A DNA stretch of 64,000 nt from an uncultured Collinsella sp. (GCA_902496275.1 CABVAC010000007.1:1-64000); one strand, 5' to 3'. Shown: positions 15,838 through 24,237, counted from the stretch's first letter. Notes: generated by a model not told the origin, from the sequence alone. Translations and numbers: made by a program.

Positions 15838-16973
15838 TCTACCTGGATAACGCGGCGACGACCATGCACAAGCCACAGACGGTCATCGATGCCGTGACGC
15901 AAGCGATGTGTTCGCTCGGCAATGCCGGGCGCGGCGCCACGTCGGGTGCCCTCGATGCCGCTCGTACGATTCACGCTTGCCGTGCCAAGCTTGCGCGCCT
16001 TTTGGGTTGCCCGAGGCCGGACCATGTGTGCTTTACGCCCAACTCTACGGCGGCACTCAACACCGCCATCAATTGCGTGGTGCGCTCCGGCGACCGTGTG
16101 GTCACGACGGTGCTCGAGCACAACTCCGTGCTGCGTCCGCTCAACCGCCTGGCGGTTGAGCAGGACGTTACCGTTGAGCATGCGGGCTGCGACGCGAACG
16201 GCGTGCTCGACTACGACGAGCTCGAGCGGTTGGTCACGCCCGGTACACGTGCCGTGGTGGTGACGCATGCCTCCAATGTGACCGGCAACGCGGTCGACAT
16301 TGCGCGCGTGGCGGCCATGTCCCATGCGGCCGGCGCGCTGGTGATAGTCGACGCCTCTCAGTCTGCCGGTACGGCGCGTATCGATATGCAGGCCATGGGG
16401 CTCGACATTGTGTGCTTTACCGGCCACAAGGGGCTCATGGGTCCGCAGGGAACCGGCGGCCTGGCCGTGGCTGAGGGCATTGACGTGGCTCCGTGGGCCA
16501 TGGGCGGCACGGGCGTGCACAGTTTCGACCCACTGCAGCCGCTTGAGTGGCCCACGCGCCTCGAGGCGGGCACGCTCAACGGTCACGGCATCGCGGGACT
16601 TTCTGCCGGTCTCGACTTTATCGAGGCCCAGGGTGGGGTCGAGGCGATTGCTGCCCACGAGCGTGCGCTCGCTGATCGCTTCCTCGCCGGTGTTCGCGAA
16701 ATTCCCGGCATTGCGCTCTACGGTGCGTTTGACCAGCCCGTGCGCTCGGCAATCGTCTCACTCAACGTGGGCGATATCGACTCTGCCGAGATCTCGGACG
16801 CGCTCATGCAAGGGTGGGGTATTGCGACGCGCCCCGGCGCCCATTGCGCTCCGCTCATGCACCGTGCGCTGGGGACCGAGCGCCAGGGCGTCGTCCGCTT
16901 CTCGTTTGGGTATTTCAACACGGACGAGGAAGTCGATACCGCGATTGACGCTTTGCGCGATTTAGCCTGCTAG
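15834..16973 (+). CDS. Cysteine desulfurase/selenocysteine lyase-like aminotransferase (class V)
   Basis: A 379-residue PLP enzyme of the NifS/SufS class. It begins MIYLDNAATT, and the pyridoxal lysine is in CFTGHKGLMGPQGTGG (about residue 201), with THASNVTGN and VDASQSAG before it. It mobilises sulfur from cysteine or selenium from selenocysteine. The catalytic Cys loop is near ATRPGAHCAPL (about residue 341), as in SufS-type enzymes. Because it ends a selD-yedF-DUF3343 run with a 4-base overlap, selenium delivery is more likely than iron-sulfur assembly. Confidence 0.88.
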   Translation: MIYLDNAATTMHKPQTVIDAVTQAMCSLGNAGRGATSGALDAARTIHACRAKLARLLGCPRPDHVCFTPNSTAALNTAINCVVRSGDRVVTTVLEHNSVLRPLNRLAVEQDVTVEHAGCDANGVLDYDELERLVTPGTRAVVVTHASNVTGNAVDIARVAAMSHAAGALVIVDASQSAGTARIDMQAMGLDIVCFTGHKGLMGPQGTGGLAVAEGIDVAPWAMGGTGVHSFDPLQPLEWPTRLEAGTLNGHGIAGLSAGLDFIEAQGGVEAIAAHERALADRFLAGVREIPGIALYGAFDQPVRSAIVSLNVGDIDSAEISDALMQGWGIATRPGAHCAPLMHRALGTERQGVVRFSFGYFNTDEEVDTAIDALRDLAC

Positions 16974-16987
16974 AGCGTATATACTTG

Positions 16988-17018
16988 CGGGACGGGTGTT
17001 TTTGCCCGTCCCGTTTTT
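16988..17018 (+). terminator. Intrinsic terminator after the selenium genes
   Basis: Perfect 9 bp stem (16988-16996 with 17005-17013) followed by TTTTT. It ends the run that begins at 9087. Confidence 0.88.
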
Positions 17019-17041
17019 GTTTCGACCCGAAAGGTGGTCCC

Positions 17042-18400
17042 ATGGCTTCATCCACCCCGCGCGGTCTGCGCTCCGACCATGTTGTCACCGTCGGCATCGC
17101 CCTGTTCTCGATGCTCTTTGGCGCTGGCAACCTCATTATTCCGCCGCTGCTGGCGCTGCAGGCAGGTTCTGCCACGCCGGTCGCCATGCTCGGCTTTCTG
17201 ATTGCCGCCATCGGCCTGCCCGTCATGGGATTTATCGCCGTCGCGCTTGCCGGAACGGCGCGCGAGCTTGCCGGTCGCGTGCACCCCAAGTTTGGTGAGT
17301 TCTTTGTCGCGGCGGTGTATCTGGCCATCGGCCCGTGCCTGGCCATTCCGCGCACGAGCTCCACGGCCTTCGAGATGCTGGTGCCGCTGCTGCCCGAGGG
17401 CGTTTCGCTCGGCACGGCTCGCCTGGTCTTTGCCATCGGGTTCTTCGTGGTTGCGTTTGCGCTCACGCTGCGTCCGGGCGTCATCACGCGCGTACTCGGT
17501 CGCATTACGGGCCCCGCGCTTATCGCGCTCATCGTGCTGGTTGTGGGTGCTGCCGTGATCTCGCCGCTGGGACCGGCTGCCGCGCCTCAGGCTCCCTACG
17601 ATGCGGCCGCTGCCGTGCAAGGCTTTCTGACTGGCTATCAGACCATGGACCTGCTCGCGTCGCTCGCCTTCGGCATCATCATCGCCGAGACCATCCACGA
17701 GCTGGGCGTTACCGATGACAAGCGCGTGGCCTTTGAGATTTCCCGCTCCGGTGTGATCGCCGGTGTGCTCATGGCCGTCATCTACTGCGGCCTGGCGCTT
17801 GCCGGCATGCAGCTCGGCACGGTCATGCCCGATGCCACTAACGGCGCCGCCATCCTCGCCCGCTCTGCCTCCATGCACTTTGGCCTTGTCGGCACGGTCG
17901 TGGTCTTTGCAATCTTTTTCCTCGCCTGCATGAACGTGTGCATCGGCCTCATCAGCTGCTGCTCGCGTTACTTCTGCGAGACGTATGTGGTCGAAGGGGG
18001 AGCGGAGGCTTCCGAGGAGGCTATGCGCCGTCCCTTTGCGATTCTCGCCTTTGTGTTCGCGGCGTTTTCGTGCGTGCTCTCCAACGTGGGCCTCGACATG
18101 ATCCTCATGTTCTCGGTGCCCATGCTCAACGCCTTGTATCCCGTCGCCATCGTGCTGGTACTGATGGGCCTGGTGCACGGCTTTTGCGACGCTCATCCGC
18201 AGGTGTGGGTCTGGGTCGGCGGCGTGGTTGCCGTGCAGAGTGTGATCACCTCGGTTCGCGACGCGTTCCTTGCGGGCGCGTGGCTGCCGTTCGATGCATT
18301 GCCCCTGGCGGATATCGGTGCCGCGTGGGCGCCAGTCGCCGTGGTGGCGTTTGTGATCGGCCTGGCCCATAGTCAGTTTGTCGCACATTCGAGGAGCTAG
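17042..18400 (+). CDS. brnQ: Branched-chain amino acid carrier BrnQ
   Basis: A 452-residue polytopic membrane protein of the LIVCS family, which imports leucine, isoleucine and valine with sodium or protons. The first helix contains the family segment FSMLFGAGNLIIPPLLA, followed by GPCLAIPRTSSTAFE. About 12 hydrophobic segments are visible, matching the family. AAAGGTGG lies before the ATG at 17042; the upstream extension runs into the terminator and is rejected. It stands alone between a terminator and the tRNA promoter. Confidence 0.92.
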   Translation: MASSTPRGLRSDHVVTVGIALFSMLFGAGNLIIPPLLALQAGSATPVAMLGFLIAAIGLPVMGFIAVALAGTARELAGRVHPKFGEFFVAAVYLAIGPCLAIPRTSSTAFEMLVPLLPEGVSLGTARLVFAIGFFVVAFALTLRPGVITRVLGRITGPALIALIVLVVGAAVISPLGPAAAPQAPYDAAAAVQGFLTGYQTMDLLASLAFGIIIAETIHELGVTDDKRVAFEISRSGVIAGVLMAVIYCGLALAGMQLGTVMPDATNGAAILARSASMHFGLVGTVVVFAIFFLACMNVCIGLISCCSRYFCETYVVEGGAEASEEAMRRPFAILAFVFAAFSCVLSNVGLDMILMFSVPMLNALYPVAIVLVLMGLVHGFCDAHPQVWVWVGGVVAVQSVITSVRDAFLAGAWLPFDALPLADIGAAWAPVAVVAFVIGLAHSQFVAHSRS

Positions 18401-18411
18401 GGTATCGTCGC

Positions 18412-18440
18412 TTGCACAGGCGCGAAGTCTCCCCTATAAT
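18412..18440 (+). promoter_or_regulatory. tRNA operon promoter
   Basis: TTGCAC (18412-18417), a 17-base spacer and TATAAT (18435-18440), about 50 bases before tRNA-Pro. Near-consensus housekeeping promoter. Confidence 0.8.
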
Positions 18441-18491
18441 TTCCTTCGCTTTGGGACACGCAAGGTTTAGACCTTAGCTGCTCAACACCTT

Positions 18492-18568
18492 CGGGACGTG
18501 GCGCAGTTTGGTAGCGCGCCTGCTTTGGGAGCAGGATGTCGCAGGTTCAAATCCTGTCGTCCCGACCA
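18492..18568 (+). tRNA. tRNA-Pro (anticodon TGG)
   Basis: 77 bases including an encoded CCA. Acceptor CGGGACG pairs with CGTCCCG, the anticodon stem CCTGC/GCAGG encloses TTTGGGA, and the T-arm is GCAGGTTCAAATCCTGT. Confidence 0.96.
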
Positions 18569-18574
18569 TATCTT

Positions 18575-18648
18575 GCGGGCGTAGTTCAATGGTAGAACCC
18601 CAGCCTTCCAAGCTGATGACGCGGGTTCGATTCCCGTCGCCCGCTCCA
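18575..18648 (+). tRNA. tRNA-Gly (anticodon TCC)
   Basis: 74 bases including an encoded CCA, acceptor GCGGGCG/CGCCCGC, anticodon loop CTTCCAA. It is 6 bases after tRNA-Pro and is co-transcribed with it. Confidence 0.96.
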
Positions 18649-18660
18649 TAGGATAGTTTT

Positions 18661-18695
18661 AACGGCTTTGGCTCCATTTGGTGCCAGAGCCGTTT
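18661..18695 (+). terminator. Intrinsic terminator after the tRNAs
   Basis: AACGGCTTTGGC pairs with GCCAGAGCCGTT (one G-U), followed by TTCAT. Closes the tRNA pair. Confidence 0.75.
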
Positions 18696-18728
18696 TCATA
18701 TACATGCCGGGGACCCCACATCCCCTCC

Positions 18729-18799
18729 TAAGTTGCGGTGAAATAGTTCCTGGATTAGCCGCAAAAGCTGTTATCCAGGAACTATTTCACCGCAACTTA
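18729..18799. repeat. Palindromic repeat family A, copy 2
   Basis: Perfect 27 bp arms (18729-18755 and 18773-18799). Outer arm identical to copy 1; inner arm changed to GTTCCTGGAT with a matching change on the other side. Confidence 0.92.
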
Positions 18800-18860
18800 T
18801 TGAGGCCGAGCGGGGTGGGTCGATGATGGGTTCTGTTATCGAGAAGATGAGGACAGCCGG

Positions 18861-19868
18861 TCAGGAGTCTGCGTAGGGTTTTGTGGTTGGTATACCGTAG
18901 CCGCGCATCATGGAGCCGAATGCTTTGACATCGTAGGTGTCTGAGAGCTTGAAATGAATGACGTTGTGGCCCATGGCGCGCAGGTTCGCGTCGCGCATGA
19001 GGGCAGCTCGATAGGTTTTTGCCGCAGTATGTTCCGGATCATTTTGGGACTCGTCCTCGAACTTGCCTAGTCCATGCAGCTCAGCCAGCATCCAAGAGCC
19101 GTTTGGCATCTGCCAGCCGTAATCTGCCAAATAATAGCCGGCGTTTCCCGGTCGAGTGATTTCAACCTGAAGTTCGGGTGCGGCAACTCCCGCCAGAATC
19201 ATTGCCGCCCGTGCTTCGGATTCTCCACCGTTATCCGATCTGCCATCCATATGTTCAAAAACGTCAAATGCGCGCGCGATGCCATGCAGTCCGCGGCAGT
19301 TCGCTTGTGCATATGCACGCAATTCTTCACGCTCGACACCGTACTCACGAGCCAACCCGTCGACATAGCCTAGCGCATATCGAAAAGCGCTCGTTCGGGC
19401 GATGTCGACCACCGTGCGATATGGATCCGTTAACGTAAACGGGCCGAGCTGCCATACGTCGCCCGGCCGCCAGCGTCGGTATTCAACGAATTCGTACATA
19501 TCGCGTCTGGTGGAACGCGGCAGCAGCACTTGCACCTTGTCGAGAAGCGAATATGCAGAACCGATGCCATAGAGCAGTGCCGCCGTTGCTCCACAAAACA
19601 CGGCATCCGGTTCAACGACCGCAATAGCGGATGCCAATTGAAAGATGCGATCTTCGACGCCGAGGTCATTCCAATACGCGGAATCTGCGTAGACATGGTT
19701 GTAGAGTCGAATAATCATCTCTTTTTGCATGAGCGCGTAGGCACAGCGTTCATCCCATTTTTTGGTAGCCACAAACAGGTGCCCGCCGTGATGGGCCTCG
19801 AATAACCGGAAGAACAGCTCTACTTGCGGTTTGGAACAGCGTTTATCATGACTCATGTTCGACCCCAT
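18861..19868 (-). CDS. AbiEi-like hypothetical protein with nuclease-like C terminus
   Basis: A 335-residue cytoplasmic protein. The first half has the look of the AbiEi antitoxin/transcription-factor family in actinobacteria (AVFCGATAALLYGI, then a strand-rich region ending DPYRTVVDIARTS). The second half has SEARAAMILAG, YLADYGW and MLAELHGLGKFED, which resembles the spacing of a PD-(D/E)xK or DUF559 (Vsr-like) fold. Both readings are family resemblance, not proof. It has no strong ribosome site; 19856 is an alternative start. Its base use is more AT-rich than its neighbours, suggesting transfer. No partner toxin of the AbiEii type is next to it. Confidence 0.6.
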   Translation of the reverse strand: MGSNMSHDKRCSKPQVELFFRLFEAHHGGHLFVATKKWDERCAYALMQKEMIIRLYNHVYADSAYWNDLGVEDRIFQLASAIAVVEPDAVFCGATAALLYGIGSAYSLLDKVQVLLPRSTRRDMYEFVEYRRWRPGDVWQLGPFTLTDPYRTVVDIARTSAFRYALGYVDGLAREYGVEREELRAYAQANCRGLHGIARAFDVFEHMDGRSDNGGESEARAAMILAGVAAPELQVEITRPGNAGYYLADYGWQMPNGSWMLAELHGLGKFEDESQNDPEHTAAKTYRAALMRDANLRAMGHNVIHFKLSDTYDVKAFGSMMRGYGIPTTKPYADS

Positions 19869-20040
19869 GGTCTTGAGGGGGAGTGAATGACACTACGCTA
19901 ACCCATATTTGGTCCGCCAGACCTTGCCATGAACTGACCAAAAGCTTGACGGGGCAGGTCAGAGTCATGAGTTAGAGCCAAACATATCGGCAAACGGTTG
20001 ATTAGTGCCCCTCGGCGGCACTAAAAACCACCCTTACAGA

Positions 20041-20109
20041 AAGTTGCGGTGAAATAGTTCTTGAAAAGCTCGAATAAGCCTAAATCCAGGAACTATTTCA
20101 CCGCAACTT
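20041..20109. repeat. Palindromic repeat family A, copy 3 (decayed inner arms)
   Basis: Outer 20 bp arms (20041-20060 and 20090-20109) are perfectly paired; inner arms have drifted and pair only partly. The rest of the gap 19869-20123 shows no gene. Confidence 0.88.
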
Positions 20110-20123
20110 AGGAGGGGATGGGG

Positions 20124-20597
20124 TTAGCTGCGGGGGCGGTGGCGGAGTTTGTCGATGGTGGAGTCGGTGCTTCGGCTGCGGGCTTCGGCGGCGCGGTCGC
20201 GGGCGTCGGCAGCGGTTTGGCGCTTGCGGCGGTAATCGATCATGCCTTGGATGATGGGCTTGCCAAAGCTCACGACATCATCGTTGTAGATGGCGGTTCG
20301 GGCTGCGAGGAGGCAGTCGGTAAAGTCCATATGGGTCTTGCCAAAGAGTTTGACGGCAAGGGCGACAACGGTGGGCTCGTCGACCATGACGTCATCGATC
20401 AGCCTTTTCATGGCCGCAGTAATCTCAACGCGTGGAACCTTATAGACGTCGCGCAGCGTGACCACGACGCGCGTGATGATCTCGGGGTAGACGCGAGCGG
20501 TGCGCGTGGCGATGGCCTTGGCGGCGCGCGGCGACAGGACCTCGTCGTCGAGCAGATAGCGCAGGATGACGGTCTCGTCGATGATGGTGCTACTCAT
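20124..20597 (-). CDS. PIN-domain toxin
   Basis: A 157-residue PIN-like protein. Acidic residues typical of the metal site are seen at the N terminus (IIDETVILRYLLDD) and near MDFTDCLLAAR (about residue 93). PIN toxins are Mg-dependent RNases that cleave RNA in the cell. The tail is rich in Arg and charged residues. It overlaps the preceding antitoxin gene by 8 bases, as in coupled toxin-antitoxin operons. The family of target RNAs is unknown. Confidence 0.75.
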   Translation of the reverse strand: MSSTIIDETVILRYLLDDEVLSPRAAKAIATRTARVYPEIITRVVVTLRDVYKVPRVEITAAMKRLIDDVMVDEPTVVALAVKLFGKTHMDFTDCLLAARTAIYNDDVVSFGKPIIQGMIDYRRKRQTAADARDRAAEARSRSTDSTIDKLRHRPRS

Positions 20598-20913
20598 GGA
20601 TATCTACTTCCTCGGGACCCAAAATCGAATCGTCGCTTTCTGTAGCAAGGTATTCAATCCAGGCATTGCGCTCCTTGGAGCGGCGATTGGGGTCCCCATA
20701 TGCTTTGAGCGATCCATAGGCGGCGGTGCCGTCCTTTGAGCGCACGGCGACCGGCTGAAAGGGGAGCTTGCGCATCAAAATGCTCTGCGCGACAAATAGA
20801 CGGACAGCCTCGGCGAGCGATGTGCCCATGGCGTCGTAGAGACGCTCGGCATGCTGCTTGTCTTCCTCGCGAATGCGCACCTGCAGGATGGCTCGTTTTT
20901 GAGTCGATGACAT
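20590..20913 (-). CDS. RelB/DinJ-type antitoxin
   Basis: A 107-residue protein. It starts with a ribbon-helix-helix-like strand-helix segment (RAILQVRIREEDKQHAERL...MGTSLAEAVRLFV), typical of RelB/DinJ DNA-binding antitoxins that pair with and neutralise an RNase toxin and repress their own operon. The ATG at 20913 has GGGAGG 8 bases upstream. The C-terminal 50 residues would bind the PIN toxin. Pairing of a RelB/DinJ antitoxin with a PIN toxin, rather than RelE/YafQ, is a less usual combination. Confidence 0.75.
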   Translation of the reverse strand: MSSTQKRAILQVRIREEDKQHAERLYDAMGTSLAEAVRLFVAQSILMRKLPFQPVAVRSKDGTAAYGSLKAYGDPNRRSKERNAWIEYLATESDDSILGPEEVDIHE

Positions 20914-21138
20914 CACTGGCCTCCCTTAATGAGCGTGCAATATGAATAGTCAAATACAGCTTCGGCTAGTAATTGCCAATCTTATAACAACTACTTTATT
21001 GCACTCGAGTAATTGAGTGTGAACATTATTACAAACGTACTACATCCTTCAGAAGCGAGCGTGAAATCTTTGTTGGGCGTACGCGTGTAATACACTCGCT
21101 TTTATATCCTATTGAGAATAATCCTAACCAGCCCAAAC

Positions 21139-21189
21139 CCCTGCAATACACCCGTAATGCAGGGCCTATGCTCAAGTTTACCCCCTGCA
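21139..21189 (+). promoter_or_regulatory. Cluster of CCCTGCA sites upstream of the formate hydrogenlyase operon
   Basis: CCCTGCA occurs at 21139-21145 and 21183-21189 and inverted at 21158-21164. The first two form an inverted repeat with 12 bases between. They lie in the long gap 20917-21341 and could bind the operon's regulator. The rest of that gap is AT-rich and shows no gene. Confidence 0.4.
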
Positions 21190-21266
21190 ACTGCGTATAT
21201 TTAACCTGTATACCGTTGGAGATATTCTACCGAGTGCCTGTTTCGCCGCATGCTCTCGATACGCCG

Positions 21267-21331
21267 ATGCCGGACCACGGGCGGTCCGGGGCAACGTCGA
21301 CAGGGTCTCTCCGGCATGGGATTCAGGAGGG
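21267..21331 (+). promoter_or_regulatory. Leader with two mutually exclusive stems ahead of the operon's first ribosome site
   Basis: CCGGACC (21270-21276) pairs with GGTCCGG (21283-21289). Alternatively ATGCCGGA (21267-21274) pairs with TCCGGCAT (21310-21317). The two stems share 21270-21274 so cannot both form. The second ends 8 bases before AGGAGG (21326). This arrangement suggests an RNA switch of unknown type. Confidence 0.4.
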
Positions 21332-21341
21332 AGTGAACAAC

Positions 21342-21860
21342 ATGGGCAATAAACGAGTCGTAGCCGATTCATCGCGCTGCATTGGGTGCCAAACTTGCAT
21401 GGCAGCGTGTATCGAGGCACACGACATCCCCGGCAACATTGCCGCGCCGCGTCTGCGCGTGACGCGCACCTACGAGATCTCCGCACCGGTGGCTTGCCAT
21501 CACTGCGAGGATGCCCCGTGCGCTAAGGCCTGCCCCACGGGCGCCTTGTTCTTTGATCCAAAGAACCATCGCATCGGCGTCAACGAGGACAACTGCATCG
21601 GCTGCAAGAGCTGCGTCATGGCCTGCCCCTTTGGCGCCGTGAGCGTGGCGACCACGCAGGTCCCCGTCTTGATGGGCGACGTGCGCGTGGGTTCGCAGAC
21701 TAAGAGCTTCGTGCTCAAGTGCGACCTGTGCGTGGACCGTCCCGGCGGTCCGGCGTGTGCCGAGGCGTGCCCGACTAAGGGCCTCACCCTGGTAGACGAG
21801 GAGCGCCTGGCGGAACTGACCGCCGAGCGTGCCCGCGCCACCATCGAAAACGAGGCGTAG
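21342..21860 (+). CDS. 4Fe-4S ferredoxin subunit of formate hydrogenlyase (HycB/HydN-like)
   Basis: A 172-residue electron-transfer protein. Cysteine groups are CIGCQTCMAAC, CHHCEDAPC..CP, CIGCKSCVMACP and CDLCVDRPGGPACAEACP, the layout of four [4Fe-4S] clusters in HycB and HydN. It would take electrons from FdhF and pass them to the hydrogenase arm. The ATG at 21342 follows AGGAGG; a longer reading from 21168 would run through the leader and is not supported. It is the first gene of the operon and lies 76 bases ahead of fdhF. Confidence 0.9.
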   Translation: MGNKRVVADSSRCIGCQTCMAACIEAHDIPGNIAAPRLRVTRTYEISAPVACHHCEDAPCAKACPTGALFFDPKNHRIGVNEDNCIGCKSCVMACPFGAVSVATTQVPVLMGDVRVGSQTKSFVLKCDLCVDRPGGPACAEACPTKGLTLVDEERLAELTAERARATIENEA

Positions 21861-21897
21861 GCGGGCGGCCATACAGGCCCGACGATTGTCAAATACG

Positions 21898-21913
21898 TAC
21901 CGATTAATCGGTA
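21898..21913. promoter_or_regulatory. Perfect 16 bp palindrome before fdhF
   Basis: TACCGATTAATCGGTA reads the same on both strands. It lies 23 bases upstream of the fdhF start, between two genes of the operon, and could be an internal operator. Confidence 0.45.
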
Positions 21914-21936
21914 ACAGAGAAAGGAAGGAGGGTGTC

Positions 21937-24159
21937 ATGGAGAAGCATAAAGTGATCTGCCCGTATTGCGGCGCCGGTTGCCAGTTTAACCTCCTGGTTC
22001 AAAACGGCCAGGTCGTGGGTACCGAACCGCTCAACGGCATCACCAATCAGGGCGAGCTGTGCCTTAAGGGCATGAGCGGCTACGACTTCATCAACGACAC
22101 CAAGATCTTGACTCCTCGCGTACTGCACCCGATGATCCGCCGCACCAAGGGCGCGGATCTTGAGCGCGTAAGCTGGGACGAGGCACTGGATTTCACCGCA
22201 TCTAAGATGCAGGCCATAATTGACGAATATGGTCCTAACGCTGTCATGACCACCGGCTCTTCGCGAGGCGGCGGCAATGAGGCGAACTACGTCATGCAGA
22301 AGTTTACGCGTGCGTGCATCGGCACCCACAGCGTGGACAACTGCGCCCGTACTTGACACGGCCCTACTGTCCTCGGTCTGATGGACACGGTTGGTTCAGG
22401 TTGCATGTCATGCTCCATCCCCGGTATGGAGGATGCGGGCTGCATTTTCCTCTTCGGCTATAACCCTGCCGATTCGCACCCCATCGTCGCAAGGCGTATC
22501 GTGCGAGCCAAAGAAAAGGGTTGCAAGATCATCGTCGCCGACCCGCGCCATATCGAAACTGCGCGTATCGCCGATATCTACCTTCCGATCAAGAACGGTT
22601 GCAATGTCGCGTTCCTCAACGCCTTTGCCAACTGTCTGGTCAACGATGGCCTCTACGACAAGGAATTCGTCGCCGAGCACACGAACGGCTTTGACGAGTG
22701 GTGGGAGACCATCAAGAACTACACTCCCGAATCCGTACAGGACATCACGGGTGTCGAGCCCGCGCTGATCCACCAAGCTGCCGAGATGTACGCCACGGCG
22801 AAGCCTTCTGCCATCATTGGCTGGGGCATGGGCGTATGCCAGCAGAAGCAGAACCTGAAGACGGTGCACACCATCGCCTCCATCGCCTGCGTTGCCGGCC
22901 AGATCGGCAAACCCAACTCCGGCCTCGCGCCCGTGCGTGGCCAGAACAACGTCCAGGGCTCCTGCGATATGGGTATGCTGCCCAACCTGTACCCTGGCTA
23001 CCAGAAAGTCACCGACCCCGCCGCTCGTGCCAAGTTTGCCAAGGCTTGGGGCGTGCCCGAGGAAAAGCTCCCGCTCGAGGAGGGCTACAAGCTCACCGAC
23101 CTGGGCCACCTGGTCGACGAGGGCAAGGTGCACTGCTTCTACAACTACGGCGAGGACCCGGTGCAGACCGAGCCCGATTCGGCCGGTATGCGCAAGACGC
23201 TCTCCGAGCTGGATCTGTTCATTTGCCAGGACATCTTTATGACGCAGACGACCATGCTCGCCGACGTCATCCTGCCCGCTACCTCTTGGGGCGAGCACGA
23301 GGGTGTCTTTACTGCATCCGACCGTAGCTTCCAGCACTTTGACGCGGCCGTTCCGCCCAAGGGCGAGTGCCGTCACGACTGGGAGATCTTCGCGGACCTG
23401 TCCACGCGTATGGGCTATCCCATGCACTACGACAACACCGAGCAGATCTGGAACGAGTGCATTAGCCTGTGCCCCAACTTTGTGGGCGCAACCTACGAGA
23501 AGATGGCTCCCGAGGGCGGTTACGCCCAGTGGCCGGTCAAGAGCACCGATGTGAACGACCACGGTACGCCCGACATGTTCGCTGGTGGCAAGTTCACCAC
23601 CAAGGACGGCCGCGCCAACCTGATGGCGCACGACTGGGAGGCGCCCTCCGAGCTTCCCGACGATGAGTACCCGCTCATCCTGTGCACCGTCCGTGAGGTT
23701 GGCCACTACAGCTGCCGCTCGATGACCGGCAACTGCAAGACGCTGGCGCTGCTTGCCGACGAGCCCGGCTTTGTCCGCATGAATCCCGCGGACGCCCAGG
23801 CGCGCGGCATCAAGAACGGCGACATCGTCTCGATCCACAGCCGCCGCGGCCAGGTATACAGCCGCGCCGACGTGAGCGACCGTATCAACAAGGGCACGGT
23901 CTATATGACCTACCAGTGGTGGATCGGCAAGTGCAACGAGCTGACCATGCACAAGGTCGACCCGGTCTCGCATACGCCCGAGGACAAGTTCTCCGCCTGC
24001 CAGGTCGACGCTATCGCCGACCAAGTCTGGGCCGAGGGCGAGGTCGAGCGTCAGTACACCGAGCTCAAGCAGGCTCTGGTCGACGCCGCCGCTCCCCAGG
24101 ACGTTGAGCCCGGCGCCGCCAAGTTCGACGACGAGACGCACGTGAATCAAATCGTGTAG
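21937..24159 (+). CDS. fdhF: Formate dehydrogenase H, selenocysteine-containing
   Basis: A 740-residue molybdopterin enzyme read through TGA at 22354-22356, which encodes Sec140, the same position as in E. coli FdhF. It is followed by HGPT as in the E. coli HGPS sequence. The N terminus has the [4Fe-4S] motif CPYCGAGCQFNLLV. Later family motifs include FGYNPADSHPIVA, PVRGQNNVQGACDMG-like text, STSWGEHEGVFT-like text and TVREVGHYSCRSMTGNC. The enzyme oxidises formate to CO2, with Mo-bis-MGD bound through Sec. AGGAAGGAGG precedes the ATG. Unlike in E. coli, it sits inside the hyf operon. A start after the TGA would split it into two fragments. Confidence 0.97.
22357..22390 (+). other. SECIS element of fdhF
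   Basis: Stem TGTCC (22368-22372)/GGACA (22383-22387) with a loop containing GGTCT at 22375-22379. GGTCT begins 18 bases after the UGA, the same spacing and the same loop sequence as in E. coli fdhF, where SelB binds it. Confidence 0.85.
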
Positions 24160-24180
24160 TCCCGTTCTCGTTGGCTTTTT

Positions 24181-24223
24181 GGGCCGGGCGTCCCGTACGT
24201 TCGGGAGCCCGGCCCGTTATTTT
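24181..24223 (+). terminator. Strong hairpin between fdhF and the hyf genes
   Basis: GGGCCGGGC (24181-24189) and TCCCG (24191-24195) pair with CGGGA and GCCCGGCCC (24202-24215), one base bulged, then GTTATTTT. It is a partial terminator or a mRNA stabiliser inside the operon and could set the ratio of fdhF to hydrogenase mRNA. Confidence 0.7.
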
Positions 24224-24237
24224 GAAAGGAAGTGGGG

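Noticed and set aside
22357..24159. A separate gene starting after the TGA of fdhF
   Set aside because: Residues on both sides align continuously with E. coli FdhF and a SECIS follows the TGA, so it is one gene with Sec.
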